NCBI RefSeq assembly: GCF_000732195.1
Contig: NZ_JNNU01000004.1
Location: 248,001 to 312,000 of the forward strand
Direction of reading: 5' to 3'
DNA from: Neorhizobium vignae
GTDB lineage: Bacteria; Pseudomonadota; Alphaproteobacteria; Rhizobiales; Rhizobiaceae
DNA: 64,000 nt
Shown here one piece after another: positions 36,753 through 49,184 of the stretch. Both the position numbers and the translations under genes were made by a program. Every line of letters starts with the position of its first letter. Positions within the stretch are counted from its first letter, which is position 1. The notes beneath the pieces were generated by a model, which was given only the letters and a program-made list of their open reading frames with translations, was not told the DNA's origin and did no database searches.

Positions 36753-37703
36753 TCAATAGCCGGCCTTTCGGTCTACGACGTGCTGCAGAGGCGCACCCGT
36801 CTCATGGCGCTCCATCTGGGCTTCGGCATGGCGAAACAGCGCCCGGACGTCGGACGCCGAAGCGGCGTGCGGGGTGATGATGACCTTGTCCATTGCCCAG
36901 AGCGGGCTATCTGCGCCGAGCGGCTCCTTCTCGAACACATCCAGCGACGCGCCGCCGAGAATGCCGTTATCGAGCGCGGCGACAAGATCGGTCTCAACCT
37001 GGCTGCCGCCGCGTCCGGCGTTGATGAAGACCGCCTTGCCCAGGGCCCCGCCCTGGCGAAGTTTTGCAAACAGGGAGGCATTGAAGATGCCGCGCGTATC
37101 CGGCGTCAGCGGCAGGAGGCCGACCAGAATGTCCGTGCGAGCGAGGAAAGCATCGAGCTCGCCACCGTCGAAGGTTTCGACACCCTCGATGGTCTTTTTG
37201 CTGCGTGACCAGCCGATCACATCGAAGCCCATGACCTTGAGCTTGCTGACAGAATCCAGGCCGAGCACGCCAAGGCCCATGACGCCGACGGTCAGGTCCT
37301 TCGCTTCCGGTTGGGAGAGTTCGCGCCACTGGCGTTCGCGCTGCTGCCCGAGATAGGCCGGCACCTGCCGCAGGTGGCTCAGGGCCTGCAGCACGACCCA
37401 TTCGCTCATCCGCGTCGTCAGGCTTTCGTCGACGAAACGGACGATCGGGACGTCAGGCAGGCCGGGCATGGTGAGGATATAATCGACGCCGGCGCCGCCG
37501 GAAAACAACACCTCCAGCTTCGGCGCCCGCTGGAAGAGGTCCGGGTCCGGCTTCCAGATCACCGCGTAACGGGCCTCCGAAAGATCGCCACCCGGATCGG
37601 AAGCGTGCAGAACCTGGCGACCGGCAAAAGCATTGGCGAGCGCGGCATCGACCTCGCGGCGTTCGAACTTGAGATCGATGACGACCGGATGTTTGGCGGG
37701 CAT
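36753..37703 (-). CDS. ghrA: Glyoxylate/hydroxypyruvate reductase A-like 2-hydroxyacid dehydrogenase
   Basis: 316 residues of the D-isomer 2-hydroxyacid dehydrogenase family, GhrA type. NAD(P)-binding motif VGVMGLGVLGLDSVSKL, GWSRSKK just after (basic residues suggest NADPH), FINAGRGG, and the catalytic His region ITPHAAS. It likely reduces glyoxylate or hydroxypyruvate. It lies 27 bases downstream of yejF stop on the same strand only in the reverse sense: yejF follows it in transcription. Confidence 0.88.
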   Translation of the reverse strand: MPAKHPVVIDLKFERREVDAALANAFAGRQVLHASDPGGDLSEARYAVIWKPDPDLFQRAPKLEVLFSGGAGVDYILTMPGLPDVPIVRFVDESLTTRMSEWVVLQALSHLRQVPAYLGQQRERQWRELSQPEAKDLTVGVMGLGVLGLDSVSKLKVMGFDVIGWSRSKKTIEGVETFDGGELDAFLARTDILVGLLPLTPDTRGIFNASLFAKLRQGGALGKAVFINAGRGGSQVETDLVAALDNGILGGASLDVFEKEPLGADSPLWAMDKVIITPHAASASDVRALFRHAEAQMERHETGAPLQHVVDRKAGY

Positions 37704-37729
37704 GGACGGATTGACCTTGATTGCTGTGA

Positions 37730-39354
<1,625 letters not shown>

Positions 39355-39358
<4 letters not shown>

Positions 39359-39852
39359 CGGCCCAGGCTTTCGATGAGGGAACGAAGCGTCGTTTCGTCT
39401 GGCCGAAGGACGGTTAAAGGTGAGCTGCTTTTCGTCAGACCGAAGCGGAAATGCGTAATTTCGTAGATGTTTTTCAGCCCCATATCGGCGGTGAGCATGT
39501 GCGTGCAGCCGGCTCCGAATGCGGTAGAAATATGGATCGAGTCCGGAAGCTTCAGCCCCACGTTTTGAGATCTTAGGATCGCGGCGTACCATAGCATCTG
39601 CCTGCCGACGGGAAGCACTTCGAGCCATTCGTTTGTTTGAATCAGCCCTTCATATTTGTCGATGGCGCTATCATTTCCGTCTCGGTACGGCTTGACCAAC
39701 AATTCGGACAGCGTCAGTTCGCTGGTGGCGAAACGCTGAGAATGCTCGTCTGTCGAAAGGAGACTGCCCAACGCGGCGCTGATTTCGCTGTCGTTCTCAA
39801 ATGCCAGAATGAAGATATTCGTATCCAGATAGATTTTTCCGAGCCCGAGCAT
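39355..39852 (-). CDS. PIN-domain toxin (VapC-like)
   Basis: About 165 residues. PIN nuclease residues are visible: KIYLDTNIFILAF (first Asp), LTLSELLVKP (Glu), LKLPDSIHISTAF (Asp) and MLTADMGL (last Asp). It should cleave RNA with Mg2+ when not held by its antitoxin. I chose the ATG at 39852 overlapping the antitoxin stop (TGATG); an ATG at 39864 adds four residues. It is longer than most VapC proteins (about 130). It lies between yejE and yejF, and its stop overlaps yejF. Confidence 0.85.
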
Positions 39853-40148
39853 CAATCGTCCCATTCATCGCGCAATTCGCGTATGCGGGAGACAGCTTCC
39901 TCGACGCTGACAGACGGCCTGCCTTCAGCCTTGTATTTCCTGATGGCTTCCAGCGTATCTGCGATGCTCATCGGCTTTCGCTCGACCATCGGGAAATCCT
40001 TGAAACCGGGATATCTGCCGATACCGTTTTGAATCGCGGCATCTTCCACCTCGACGACGATCCTCACGGTTGCGTCAGCCGCCAGTCCCTCCCGCAGATC
40101 CTCGGGAAGATTGGCGACTGGATAGTGCTCTCTGACGATCTTGTTCAT
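39852..40148 (-). CDS. Putative antitoxin of the PIN-domain toxin
   Basis: 98 residues, acidic C-terminus (RIRELRDEWDD). The N-terminal half (EHYPVANLPEDLREGL, then VRIVVEVED) looks like a small beta-rich or AbrB-type DNA-binding region. The C-terminal half (SIADTLEAIRKYKAEGRPSV) is a helix likely to bind the toxin. The assignment rests mainly on size and immediate overlap with the toxin gene. It starts 63 bases after yejE. Confidence 0.75.
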   Translation of the reverse strand: MNKIVREHYPVANLPEDLREGLAADATVRIVVEVEDAAIQNGIGRYPGFKDFPMVERKPMSIADTLEAIRKYKAEGRPSVSVEEAVSRIRELRDEWDD

Positions 40149-40211
40149 GGCGTCACGCTCGCTGGCATCCTCGATAATCTAGCGCATCCATCGCGCAATT
40201 ACGACCCGCGC

Positions 40212-41360
40212 TCATCCGAACGTCTTTCTGGGATCGAAGGCGTCGCGCACGGCTTCGCCGATGAAGATCAGCAGCGACAGCATGATCGACATGGTGAAGA
40301 AGGCCGTGAAGCCGAGCCATGGCGCCTGCAGGTTGTTCTTGCCCTGCGAGATCATCTCGCCGAGAGACGGAGAGCCTGCCGGAAGGCCGAAGCCCAGGAA
40401 GTCCAGCGAGGTCAGCGTCGCGATCGAACCCGACAGGATGAAGGGCAGGAAGGTCAGCGTCGCGACCATGGCGTTCGGCAGCAGGTGCCGGGACATGATC
40501 GTCCAGTTGCCGACGCCGAGCGCGCGGGCGGCGCGGACGTATTCGAAATTGCGGGCCCGCAGGAACTCGGCGCGCACGACGCCGACGAAACCGACCCAGG
40601 AGAACAGCAGGAGGATGCCGAGCAGGACGAAGAAGCCGGGCGGCAGGATCGAGGCAATGATCAGCAGGATGTAGAGAACCGGCATGGACGACCAGATCTC
40701 GATGAAACGCTGCATCAGCAAGTCCGTCCAGCCCCCGAAATAGCCCTGCACGGCGCCGGCCGTCACCCCGATCACTGCCGAGCAGATCGTCAGCACCAGG
40801 CCGAACAGGACCGAGATGCGGAAACCGTAGATCATGCGGGCGGTCACGTCTCGCGCCTGGTCGTCGGTGCCGAGCCAGTTCAGGTTGCCGAGGATGCAAT
40901 TCGGGTCCTGATCCTTCTGCGGATAGGCGGCGCAACGATCCGCCTTCTCCATCAGCCAGAATGGTTCGGTCGGCGCCGAATGGGGGATGTTGGAATTGAC
41001 CGTCTGATAGGAATAGCGGATCGGCGGCCAGACCATCCAGCCGTTCGTCTCGATTTCCTGCTGGATGTAGTCGGAGCGGTAATCGGTCGTCGCCAGGAAG
41101 CCGCCAAACTTTTCTTCCGGATAGTCCACCAAGACCGGGTAGAGGATCTCGCCCTTGTAGGAGGCGACGATCGGCCGGTCGTTGGCGATGAATTCCGCAA
41201 ACAGGCTGAGCACGAAAAGGATCATGAACAGCCAGAACGACCAGTAACCGCGCTTGTTGGCGCGGAAATTGGCAAGCCGCCGCCGGTTGGTCGGCGAAAT
41301 CCAGGGCCGCTTCTGCGGCGGTGCCGTCTGCACGGTGGCCTTTGCGGCAGTCGCCTCCAT
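40212..41360 (-). CDS. yejE: Peptide ABC transporter permease YejE
   Basis: 382 residues from the ATG at 41360, which overlaps the yejB stop by one base; the apparent longer frame is in yejB. N-terminal span (about 40-60), a long periplasmic loop (about 65-180) and a C-terminal permease domain of the oligopeptide class with the EAA-like RAARALGVGNWTIMSRHLLPNA. Second membrane subunit of the YejABEF importer. Confidence 0.95.
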   Translation of the reverse strand: MEATAAKATVQTAPPQKRPWISPTNRRRLANFRANKRGYWSFWLFMILFVLSLFAEFIANDRPIVASYKGEILYPVLVDYPEEKFGGFLATTDYRSDYIQQEIETNGWMVWPPIRYSYQTVNSNIPHSAPTEPFWLMEKADRCAAYPQKDQDPNCILGNLNWLGTDDQARDVTARMIYGFRISVLFGLVLTICSAVIGVTAGAVQGYFGGWTDLLMQRFIEIWSSMPVLYILLIIASILPPGFFVLLGILLLFSWVGFVGVVRAEFLRARNFEYVRAARALGVGNWTIMSRHLLPNAMVATLTFLPFILSGSIATLTSLDFLGFGLPAGSPSLGEMISQGKNNLQAPWLGFTAFFTMSIMLSLLIFIGEAVRDAFDPRKTFG

Positions 41361-42442
41361 CAGACATCCCTCCGCTCGAAATCGATGCGCGGATCGATCC
41401 AGGTATAGATCAGGTCCGAAATCAGGCTGACGAACAGGCCCATCAGAGAGAAGATGTAGAGCGTGCCGAACACGATCGGATAGTCGCGGTTGACGATCGC
41501 GAGATAACCGAGGCGCCCCAGCCCATCCAGCGAGAAGATGTTCTCGATCAGCAGCGAGCCGGTGAAGAAGGCGGAGATGAAGGCGCCCGGGAACCCCGCA
41601 ATGACGATCAGCATGGCGTTCCGGAAAACGTGGCCGTAGAGAACCTGCCGCTCGTTGAGGCCCTTGGCGCGCGCCGTCGTCACATACTGTTTCTTGATTT
41701 CGTCGATGAACGAGTTCTTGGTCAAAAGCGTGGTGGTGGCGAAGGCCGAAAGCGACATGGCGATCAACGGCAATGTCAGGTGCCAGAAATAGTCGATAAC
41801 CTTTTCCCACCAGGAAAGTTCTGAAAAATTGTCCGAAACCAGGCCGCGCAGCGGGAACCAGTCGAAGAAGGAACCGCCTGCGAAAAGCACAATCAGCAGG
41901 ATGCCGAACAGGAAGCTCGGCACCGCATAACCGATGATGATCACGCCGGAGGTCCAGACGTCGAAGGTCGAGCCATCCTTGACCGCCTTGCGGATGCCCA
42001 ATGGGATCGAGATCAGATAGGAGACGATCAGAATCCAGAAGCCGAGCGAGATCGATACCGGCATCTTGTCGATGATCAGATCGAGCACCGAGGTATTGCG
42101 GAAGAAGCTCTCGCCGAAGTCGAAGCGGATGTAGTTCCACATCATTTCGAGGAACCGCGTCGCGGGCGGCTTGTCGAAACCGAACTGCTTCTCGAGCTTG
42201 GCGATGAATTCCGGATCAAGGCCCTGGGCGCCGCGATAGCGGCTTTCCTCGCCTCCACCTTGCTGGAGCACGTCGCCGCCCCCGCCGGAAAGCCGGTCGC
42301 CGGTATCCTGACCCTGGATCTGGGCGATCACCTGCTCGACCGGGCCGCCCGGCGCGAACTGCACGACAAGGAATGAAATCGCCATGATGCCGACGATGGT
42401 CGGTATCATCAGCAGGAGACGGCGGAGAATATAGGCGCCCAT
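41360..42442 (-). CDS. yejB: Peptide ABC transporter permease YejB
   Basis: 360 residues, six spans. The N-terminal [19 protein letters not shown] is typical of DppB/YejB permeases. A Gly/Gln-rich insertion (about 55-75) precedes [16 protein letters not shown]. The EAA loop is [22 protein letters not shown]. It is translationally coupled to yejE. The 144-base gap after yejA holds no gene. Confidence 0.95.
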   Translation of the reverse strand: MGAYILRRLLLMIPTIVGIMAISFLVVQFAPGGPVEQVIAQIQGQDTGDRLSGGGGDVLQQGGGEESRYRGAQGLDPEFIAKLEKQFGFDKPPATRFLEMMWNYIRFDFGESFFRNTSVLDLIIDKMPVSISLGFWILIVSYLISIPLGIRKAVKDGSTFDVWTSGVIIIGYAVPSFLFGILLIVLFAGGSFFDWFPLRGLVSDNFSELSWWEKVIDYFWHLTLPLIAMSLSAFATTTLLTKNSFIDEIKKQYVTTARAKGLNERQVLYGHVFRNAMLIVIAGFPGAFISAFFTGSLLIENIFSLDGLGRLGYLAIVNRDYPIVFGTLYIFSLMGLFVSLISDLIYTWIDPRIDFERRDV

Positions 42443-42586
42443 CAGAGCTCCCTGCCTGGCGGGCCGGCGTTCGTCTCAGCGCATATCCCAATGCCGATCA
42501 AATGGCTCTTTCCTCTTTTCCGGTGCGAATCATGCGGGTTCATTTGGAACAGGTGCCGGTCGGCGGCGCAAGTCCGCGGCCGATCT

Positions 42587-44422
42587 TCACTTCGCGGCGC
42601 TTCTGGCCGACCAGGTTTCGGGGAAACCTGTGCTGTATTCCGGCAGTCTCTGCGGATGCGTGATGCGGTTCCAGTAGGCGATCCTCGCTTCGCCGGAATA
42701 GAACATCGGGACCACATAGTGGTTGGCGAGCAGCACCCGGTCCATCGCCTTGACGGCTGCCACCTGATCTTCCCGGTTCGGCGCGAAGGTGATCATGGTG
42801 ATCAGCTGATCCACCGCGGGATCGGCGATGCCGGCATAGTTGCGTGATCCAGGCCGATTGACCGAGGCCGATCCCCAGTAGTCCGCCTGCTCGTTACCGG
42901 GGTTCATGGTCTGGGCCCACACCCCGTACATCATGTCGTAATCGAAGCTGCGGATTCGATTGATGTATTGCGATGCGTCGACTATCCGGAGCCGGGCGTC
43001 GATGCCGATTTTCTTGAGGCTTGTCACATAGGGCATCACGGTGCGCTCCTGCGACTGGCTGTTCAGGAGAATTTCGAAGCCCAGGGGCTGCCCCGTCTTG
43101 GCATTGACCATTCGATTGCCCTTCAACTCCCAGCCGGCCTCCTTCAGCAGGCTGATGGCTGTGCGCAGGTTATCGCGCACCTTGTTGGGGTCGCCACCGA
43201 CGGGGTTGGCATACGGGGTTGTGAACACCCGCGCGGGGACCTTGTCCTTCAATCCGTTGAGGATTTCCAGCTCTTTTCCCTGCGGCAGGCCGGAGGATGC
43301 AAGCTCGGTGCCCCAGAAGAAGCTGTCGACCCGCTTCAGGCCACCATAGGCAAGGTTCTTGTTGAGATCCTCGAAGTCGTAGGCATAGTTCAGAGCTTCG
43401 CGGACCCGCGCGTCCTTGAAGATGTCACGCCGCATGTTCGGCACGAAAGCCTGCATGACGCCGACGGCCTTGAACGGATTGGTTAGCGCTTCCTTGATCA
43501 CCCGCCCGTCCTTCACCGCGTCGAAATCGTAACGCGTGACCCAGCGGCTCGAACTGTTTTCCTGGCGGTAGTCGATCGTACCGGCCCGGAAGGCCTCGAA
43601 TTCCACGTCGGCATCCGAAAAATAGGTATAGCTGATCGCCCGGAAGTTATACTGGCCGAGATTGATCGGCAGATTCTTGCCCCAGTAATCGTCGCGCAGC
43701 TCGTAGCGAATGGTGGAGCCCGGCTGAACGGCGCCAATCTTGTAGGGGCCGGACCCCATCGGCGGCTCCAGGGTGGTGCGGGAAATGTCGCGCTGGTTGC
43801 CCTGCGGATCCTTGCCTTCCCACCAGTGCTTCGGCAGGACCGGAAAATCGCCGACGATCGAGGGTAGTTCGCGGTTGTTCTTTTCGTCGAAGCGGAAGGT
43901 CACTTCGCGATCGCCGGTCCTTTCAACACTGGTGACGTGCCGATAGTAGCCGGAATACTGGGCGCTATGCTCCTTCAGCTTCTCCAGGCTGAAGATCACG
44001 TCTTCCGGAGTGACCGGCTGGCCGTCCGCCCATTTCGCCTCCTGCCTCAACCGGAAGGTCACCGAAGACACATCGTCCGGATAGGACACCGCCTCGGCCA
44101 AAAGGCCGTAGGTGCCGAAAACCTCGTCCTCCGACCGTTTCATGAGCGTATCGTAGATCAGGCCGACACCCGAAGCCACGGCACCCCGGTCGATCACCAG
44201 ATTGAGGTTGTCGAACGTGCCTTCGTCGCCGAGGCGCAGTTCGCCGGCCTTCGGCGCATTCAGATCGACATAGGGGAGTTGCTTGAAGTCTTCCGGCAGC
44301 TTGAGGTCACCGACAACGGCCATGCCATGCCGCCATTTCGGTTCCTGGGCCGGCACGTTCGACGCTGCGAGAACCGTCGCCAGGACGATCGCGAAACCAA
44401 CCTTCAGCCGAGCCAGAACCAT
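42587..44422 (-). CDS. yejA: Peptide-binding periplasmic protein YejA
   Basis: 611 residues, SBP family 5. Signal peptide to about residue 25 (AASNVPAQ). Typical features: KRSEDEVFGTYGLLAEAVS, FRLRQEAKWADGQPVTPEDV, and a C-terminal NYAGIADPAVDQLI. YejABEF imports peptides; in Sinorhizobium meliloti the homologous system is known to help bacteroids withstand host NCR peptides, and in enterobacteria it admits microcin C. First gene of the minus-strand operon. Confidence 0.94.
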   Translation of the reverse strand: MVLARLKVGFAIVLATVLAASNVPAQEPKWRHGMAVVGDLKLPEDFKQLPYVDLNAPKAGELRLGDEGTFDNLNLVIDRGAVASGVGLIYDTLMKRSEDEVFGTYGLLAEAVSYPDDVSSVTFRLRQEAKWADGQPVTPEDVIFSLEKLKEHSAQYSGYYRHVTSVERTGDREVTFRFDEKNNRELPSIVGDFPVLPKHWWEGKDPQGNQRDISRTTLEPPMGSGPYKIGAVQPGSTIRYELRDDYWGKNLPINLGQYNFRAISYTYFSDADVEFEAFRAGTIDYRQENSSSRWVTRYDFDAVKDGRVIKEALTNPFKAVGVMQAFVPNMRRDIFKDARVREALNYAYDFEDLNKNLAYGGLKRVDSFFWGTELASSGLPQGKELEILNGLKDKVPARVFTTPYANPVGGDPNKVRDNLRTAISLLKEAGWELKGNRMVNAKTGQPLGFEILLNSQSQERTVMPYVTSLKKIGIDARLRIVDASQYINRIRSFDYDMMYGVWAQTMNPGNEQADYWGSASVNRPGSRNYAGIADPAVDQLITMITFAPNREDQVAAVKAMDRVLLANHYVVPMFYSGEARIAYWNRITHPQRLPEYSTGFPETWSARSAAK

Positions 44423-44612
44423 TCGTTACCTCTTCCGAGTTTCTGTGTTGCGGTGAAGCATAGGACAAAAGGCGGCGAAAAACAGGAGTCCGGCGCTCAC
44501 ATCCGTTTTATCCGGCGTTTATCTTCCGGAAATCTGGAAGGGCTCCACCATCTCCATTTCACCAAAATCCTGTTTCACGGTAGATTCGCGGCGATCAGGT
44601 GATTTGCGACGG

Positions 44613-45674
44613 ATGGGCATGAGATCGATTTCGGGTACTATTTTACGACTGACGGTGACCGCTTTCCTTTGCGGCGCGTTCGCAGGATCGGTGGCAGCGC
44701 AGGAAGGCACACCGGCGAAACAGCTTTTTGGCACCGTGAAGCTCCCGAGCAAGGCGGAGGCGGAACCGCTCGGTTTCTATGCGAAGGGTTGCATGTCCGG
44801 CGCCGTGGCGCTGCCGACCGACGGACCGACCTGGCAGGCGATGCGCCTCTCGCGCAACCGCCGCTGGGGCAACCCGGCGATGATCGCACTGCTCGAACGG
44901 TTCTCCGGCGATGCCGCCAGGCTCGGCTGGGGTTCCGGCATTCTCGTCGGCGACATTTCGCAGCCCCGCGGCGGCCCGATGATCACTGGCCATGCCTCAC
45001 ACCAGATCGGCCTCGACGCCGATATCTGGTTCACGCCGAAACCCGCCCAGCCTCTGAGCGCGCAGCAACGCGAAAGCCTGCCTTTCACCTCCATGCTCGA
45101 CAAGAGCAAATTCCTGACCGTCGATCCCAGCCGCTGGACCAGCACCCACGCCAAGGTCGTCATGCAGGCGGCGAGCTATCCGCAGGTGGAGCGGGTCTTC
45201 GTCAACCCGGCCATCAAGAAGAAGCTTTGCGAGACCTGGACCGGCGATCGAAGCCTGCTGGGCAAGGTGCGGCCGATCTACGGCCATGACGAACATTTCC
45301 ATATCCGCATCCACTGCCCGGCCGGTGCTACGGCCTGCCAGAGCCAGGCGCCGGTCGCCAAGGGCGACGGCTGCGACAATTCCCTCGCCTGGTGGTTCAG
45401 CAAGGAGCCGTGGGCGCCGCCGCCGAAGCCGGATCCGAACAAGAAGCCGGTCAAGCCTCGCCAGGTCATGCTCTCGGATCTGCCGAAAGCCTGTGCCGCC
45501 GTGCTTGCCGCCCCCGCGCGCTCCGAAGACGACGCGACCTTCGGCGGCAGCGCCGTGGCCTACACGGCTCAGCCCGCCGCGTCGGCGCCGGCAAAGACCA
45601 TCGAGGCGATCGTCAACGATCCGCCGCCCGCTTCCGATGACATGCCGATCCCGACACCGCGCCCGCTGCAATAG
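44613..45674 (+). CDS. mepA: Penicillin-insensitive murein endopeptidase
   Basis: About 353 residues. Signal peptide to about residue 30. The MepA zinc motif is present (TGHASHQIGLDADIWF) with the downstream GHDEHFHIRIHC. It cuts D-Ala-meso-DAP cross-links in the periplasm. The C-terminal third is Pro-rich with added length compared with E. coli MepA (about 274). In-frame starts at TTG 44604 and ATG 44619 are alternatives. Divergent from yejA. Confidence 0.92.
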   Translation: MGMRSISGTILRLTVTAFLCGAFAGSVAAQEGTPAKQLFGTVKLPSKAEAEPLGFYAKGCMSGAVALPTDGPTWQAMRLSRNRRWGNPAMIALLERFSGDAARLGWGSGILVGDISQPRGGPMITGHASHQIGLDADIWFTPKPAQPLSAQQRESLPFTSMLDKSKFLTVDPSRWTSTHAKVVMQAASYPQVERVFVNPAIKKKLCETWTGDRSLLGKVRPIYGHDEHFHIRIHCPAGATACQSQAPVAKGDGCDNSLAWWFSKEPWAPPPKPDPNKKPVKPRQVMLSDLPKACAAVLAAPARSEDDATFGGSAVAYTAQPAASAPAKTIEAIVNDPPPASDDMPIPTPRPLQ

Positions 45675-45793
45675 TTCCGGATGAGGCCGGCAATCGAAAA
45701 CGCCGGTCTCGACGCCACCTTTCCAAGAACGAAGCGGCACGCTAGAACGCGTTACAAATCGATTGAAAATCGTTCTGGCGAGGACACCCATTC

Positions 45794-46174
45794 ATGTCGG
45801 CCAAACCCTGCATCGCGTTGATAGCGCATGACCAGAAGAAGAATGACATGGCGGATTTCGCCCGCCATCACCAGGTGGCGCTTTCGCGGTTCCGCATCGT
45901 CGCCACCGGCACGACGGGCGGTCGGGTTCAGGATGCCTGCCCCGGCCTCGAAGTGACGCGGCTGAAGAGCGGCCCGCTCGGCGGCGACCAGCAGATCGGC
46001 GCGATGATAGCCACCGGCGAGGTCGACATGCTGGTGTTCTTCATCGACCCCTTGAGCGCGCTTCCCCACGACGTCGACGTCAAGGCGCTGACGCGGCTTG
46101 CGACCGTCTACGACATTCCCATGGCGCTCAACCGCGCCACCGCCGAAAAACTCATCGACTTTCAGAAGGACTAA
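45794..46174 (+). CDS. mgsA: Methylglyoxal synthase
   Basis: 126 residues. Converts dihydroxyacetone phosphate to methylglyoxal and phosphate, a bypass of lower glycolysis. Motifs: [11 protein letters not shown], the phosphate-binding ATGTTG, the catalytic Asp in [12 protein letters not shown] and [14 protein letters not shown] with the active His. It is 8 bases before glk and probably cotranscribed. Confidence 0.95.
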   Translation: MSAKPCIALIAHDQKKNDMADFARHHQVALSRFRIVATGTTGGRVQDACPGLEVTRLKSGPLGGDQQIGAMIATGEVDMLVFFIDPLSALPHDVDVKALTRLATVYDIPMALNRATAEKLIDFQKD

Positions 46175-46182
46175 GCTTCCCG

Positions 46183-47205
46183 ATGGCCGATAGCATGAAG
46201 ACCGACAAACTGCCTTTTCCGATCCTGATCGGCGATATCGGCGGCACCAATGCGCGCTTCTCCATCCTCCTCGATGCCGATGCGGAACCGAAGCCGTTCC
46301 CCAACGTGCGCACCGCCGACTACCCGACGATCGACGATGCGATCCAGAAGGTCGTGCTCGACATGAGTTCGGTGCAGCCGCGCTCGGCCATCCTTGCCAT
46401 CGCGGGGCCGATCGACGGCGACGAGATCGATTTGACCAATTGCCACTGGGTGGTGCGGCCGAAAGGAATGATCGCTGATCTCGGTTTCGAGGACGTGCTG
46501 GTCGTCAACGATTTCGAAGCCCAGGCACTTGCCGTCGCGGCCATGCCCGACGAATACCGCGAGACGCTCGGCACCAACAGCGAGCCGCATATGGCGTCGC
46601 GCGTGGTGCTCGGCCCGGGTACCGGCCTCGGCGTCGCAGGCCTCGTCTATGCGCGGCACATGTGGTTTCCGGTTCCCGGCGAAGGCGGACATGTGGATGT
46701 CGGCCCGCGCTCGGAGCGGGATTTCGAGATCTTTCCGCACCTCAAGCGCATCGAGGGCCGCGTTTCTGCGGAAGAAATCCTGAGCGGGCGCGGCGTCGTC
46801 AACATCTACCAGGCCGTCTGTGCGGCCGACGGTCTGCAGCCAGCGTTTTCCGATCCGGCGGATATCACGGCCCACGGTCTGAACCGTTCAAATTCGCAGG
46901 CCGTCGAAACGCTTTCGCTATTTGCCACCTATCTCGGCCGGGTCGCCGGCGACATGGCGCTGATCTTCATGGCACGCGGCGGCGTCTATCTTGCCGGCGG
47001 CATCTCACAGAAGATCGTTCCGGCGCTCAAAGGACCGGAATTCCGCGCTGCCTTCGAGGACAAGGCGCCACACACGGAGTTGATGGGCACTATCCCGACC
47101 TTCGTGGTGACCCACCCGCAGGCCGCACTCGCCGGCCTTGCCAGCTTTGCCCGCACGCCTTCCGCCTATGGCCTTTCCATGGATGGCCGCCGCTGGCAGC
47201 GTTAG
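46183..47205 (+). CDS. glk: Glucokinase
   Basis: 340 residues of the Glk (ROK-unrelated, bacterial hexokinase) family. ATP motif [17 protein letters not shown] at the start, catalytic Asp in [22 protein letters not shown], and [10 protein letters not shown] near the C-terminus. Phosphorylates glucose with ATP. The second ATG (46195) is also possible. Together with mgsA and the nearby gpmA it forms a loose sugar-metabolism neighbourhood. Confidence 0.95.
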   Translation: MADSMKTDKLPFPILIGDIGGTNARFSILLDADAEPKPFPNVRTADYPTIDDAIQKVVLDMSSVQPRSAILAIAGPIDGDEIDLTNCHWVVRPKGMIADLGFEDVLVVNDFEAQALAVAAMPDEYRETLGTNSEPHMASRVVLGPGTGLGVAGLVYARHMWFPVPGEGGHVDVGPRSERDFEIFPHLKRIEGRVSAEEILSGRGVVNIYQAVCAADGLQPAFSDPADITAHGLNRSNSQAVETLSLFATYLGRVAGDMALIFMARGGVYLAGGISQKIVPALKGPEFRAAFEDKAPHTELMGTIPTFVVTHPQAALAGLASFARTPSAYGLSMDGRRWQR

Positions 47206-47360
47206 ATGCGGCCCCAGATCATTGTAGCGGGCGCGGCTCGTTTTCCTGGATACGGCCTGCAAGAGATGCTTGCGCAGTGCGGAAGCGGCCTTTACGCTCG
47301 CCCCAACAAGCTGTAACCGCTCGAAAAGACCGACCGACAAAAGCAGGGACTACGCCGCAT

Positions 47361-48179
47361 ATGACCGCAAATGACATGAAACTCGTGGTGGTTGGCGCTG
47401 CGGGGCGGATGGGCCAGGCCATGATCCGGGTCATCCATGAAACAGCAGGCGTGACGCTGCACGCGGCCGTTCAGCGCGAAGGTTCGCCGTTCATCGGCAA
47501 GGACGCCGGCGAGCTTGCGGGTGTCGGAACTCTTGACGTACCCGTAACCTCCGATCCCCTGAAGGCTTTTCTCGATGCCGACGGTGTGCTCGATTTCACC
47601 ACGCCTGCGACCAGCGTCGCCTTTTCGGTCCTCGCCGCACAGGCACGGATCGTTCATGTGATCGGTACCACCGGCTGCTCGGCCGAGGACGAGGAAAAAT
47701 TCAAGGCGGCGGGCCGTCATGCGCGCGTGGTCAAATCCGGCAATATGAGCCTCGGCGTCAACCTGCTCGGCGTGCTCGTCGCGCAGGCGGCGAAGGCCTT
47801 GCCCGCCGCCGGGTGGGATATCGAGATCGTCGAAATGCATCACAAGCACAAGGTCGATGCGCCTTCCGGCACGGCGCTGCTGCTCGGCGAAGCGGCGGCA
47901 CAGGGCCGCGGCATCGATCTCGCAAGCCAGTCCGTCCGGGTGCGAGACGGCCATACGGGCGCCCGCCCGACCGGCACGATCGGGTTTGCGACTTTGCGCG
48001 GCGGCTCGGTCGTCGGCGACCATTCGGTCATCCTTGCCGGCGAAGGCGAACTGGTGACGCTCTCCCACAGCGCGCGGGACCGCTCGATCTTCGCGCGCGG
48101 CGCGGTTGCCGCCGCGCTCTGGGCGCGCGACAAGAAGCCCGGCCATTATTCCATGCTCGACGTGCTCGGGCTTTCCTGA
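47361..48179 (+). CDS. dapB: 4-hydroxy-tetrahydrodipicolinate reductase
   Basis: 272 residues from ATG 47361; the much longer in-frame extension runs through glk in another phase. Lysine and diaminopimelate synthesis. NAD(P) motif [13 protein letters not shown], the HxT region VIGTTGCS, and the catalytic/substrate motif [15 protein letters not shown]. It is followed 25 bases later by gpmA with its own GGAGG site, a common rhizobial order. Confidence 0.96.
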   Translation: MTANDMKLVVVGAAGRMGQAMIRVIHETAGVTLHAAVQREGSPFIGKDAGELAGVGTLDVPVTSDPLKAFLDADGVLDFTTPATSVAFSVLAAQARIVHVIGTTGCSAEDEEKFKAAGRHARVVKSGNMSLGVNLLGVLVAQAAKALPAAGWDIEIVEMHHKHKVDAPSGTALLLGEAAAQGRGIDLASQSVRVRDGHTGARPTGTIGFATLRGGSVVGDHSVILAGEGELVTLSHSARDRSIFARGAVAAALWARDKKPGHYSMLDVLGLS

Positions 48180-48204
48180 AAATCTCCCCGGAGGAAATCA
48201 TCTC

Positions 48205-48840
48205 ATGAGCGGAACTCTCGTCCTCGTTCGCCACGGCCAGAGCGAATGGAACCTCAAAAACCTGTTCACCGGCTGGCGCGATCCGGATCTGACGCCGCTC
48301 GGCATCCAGGAAGCCGAGGCCGGGGGCGTGGCGTTGGCCGAGACCGGCATCAAGTTCGACATCGCCTTCACCTCGGTGCTGAAGCGCGCCCAGGACACGT
48401 TGAAGATCGTCCTCGACAAGGTTGGCCAGCCGGATCTCGAGACGATCCGCGACCAGGCCCTCAACGAGCGCGACTACGGCGATCTATCAGGCCTCAACAA
48501 GGATGATGCGCGCGCCAAATGGGGCGAGGAACAGGTGCATATCTGGCGCCGTTCCTACGACGTACCGCCACCGGGTGGCGAAAGCCTGCGCGACACCGGC
48601 GCCCGCGTCTGGCCCTATTACATGACGGAAATCCTGCCGCGCGTGCTGCGCGGCGAAAAGGTCCTCGTCGCCGCACACGGCAATTCGCTTCGCTCGCTGG
48701 TGATGGTGCTCGACCGGCTCAGCAAGGAAGAGATCCTCAAGCTCAATCTCGCGACCGGTGTGCCGATGGTCTACACGCTGAAGGCGGACTCGACCGTCGC
48801 ATCGAAGGATGTTCTCGGAGACATGTCCGGCGCGCACTGA
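48205..48840 (+). CDS. gpmA: 2,3-bisphosphoglycerate-dependent phosphoglycerate mutase
   Basis: 211 residues, the short alphaproteobacterial type. Interconverts 3- and 2-phosphoglycerate. Phosphohistidine motif [33 protein letters not shown], and the second His motif [12 protein letters not shown]. It converges on the brnA gene, 14 bases away. Confidence 0.96.
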   Translation: MSGTLVLVRHGQSEWNLKNLFTGWRDPDLTPLGIQEAEAGGVALAETGIKFDIAFTSVLKRAQDTLKIVLDKVGQPDLETIRDQALNERDYGDLSGLNKDDARAKWGEEQVHIWRRSYDVPPPGGESLRDTGARVWPYYMTEILPRVLRGEKVLVAAHGNSLRSLVMVLDRLSKEEILKLNLATGVPMVYTLKADSTVASKDVLGDMSGAH

Positions 48841-48854
48841 GCGCGTCGAACTGA

Positions 48855-49184
48855 TCAGGACCGCTTCTGGGATTTCAGTGACGCCAGCATTTCCCGGCGA
48901 AGGATCGCGTTCATGCGGGCCTGATACCCTTTGCCCTGCGACTTGAGCCAGTCCACTACATCGGCGTCCACTCGGGCCGTAATCTGCTGCTTCAGGGGGC
49001 GATAGAATCGCCCCCGTCCAGCATTCTGGAGTTGTTCGTCGGTCAGGCCTGGAATGTCGCTGTAATCTATCTGCTCGTCAGGAAGCTTCGACAGGGCCTC
49101 AAGCTCGGCTTTCTGCTTCTCGGTCAGAGGCGGCAGACTATCCCTATCGACCTCATATCTAACGATCTCAGCGCTCTTCTTCAT
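48855..49184 (-). CDS. brnA: BrnA-type antitoxin
   Basis: 109 residues. The C-terminal part KQQITARVDADVVDWLKSQ followed by GKGYQARMNAILRREM is the BrnA ribbon-helix-helix-like DNA-binding region. The N-terminal half is acidic and should wrap the toxin. In this family BrnA both neutralises the BrnT RNase and represses its own operon. Its start overlaps the end of the shifted brnT frame, the usual brnTA arrangement. Confidence 0.88.
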   Translation of the reverse strand: MKKSAEIVRYEVDRDSLPPLTEKQKAELEALSKLPDEQIDYSDIPGLTDEQLQNAGRGRFYRPLKQQITARVDADVVDWLKSQGKGYQARMNAILRREMLASLKSQKRS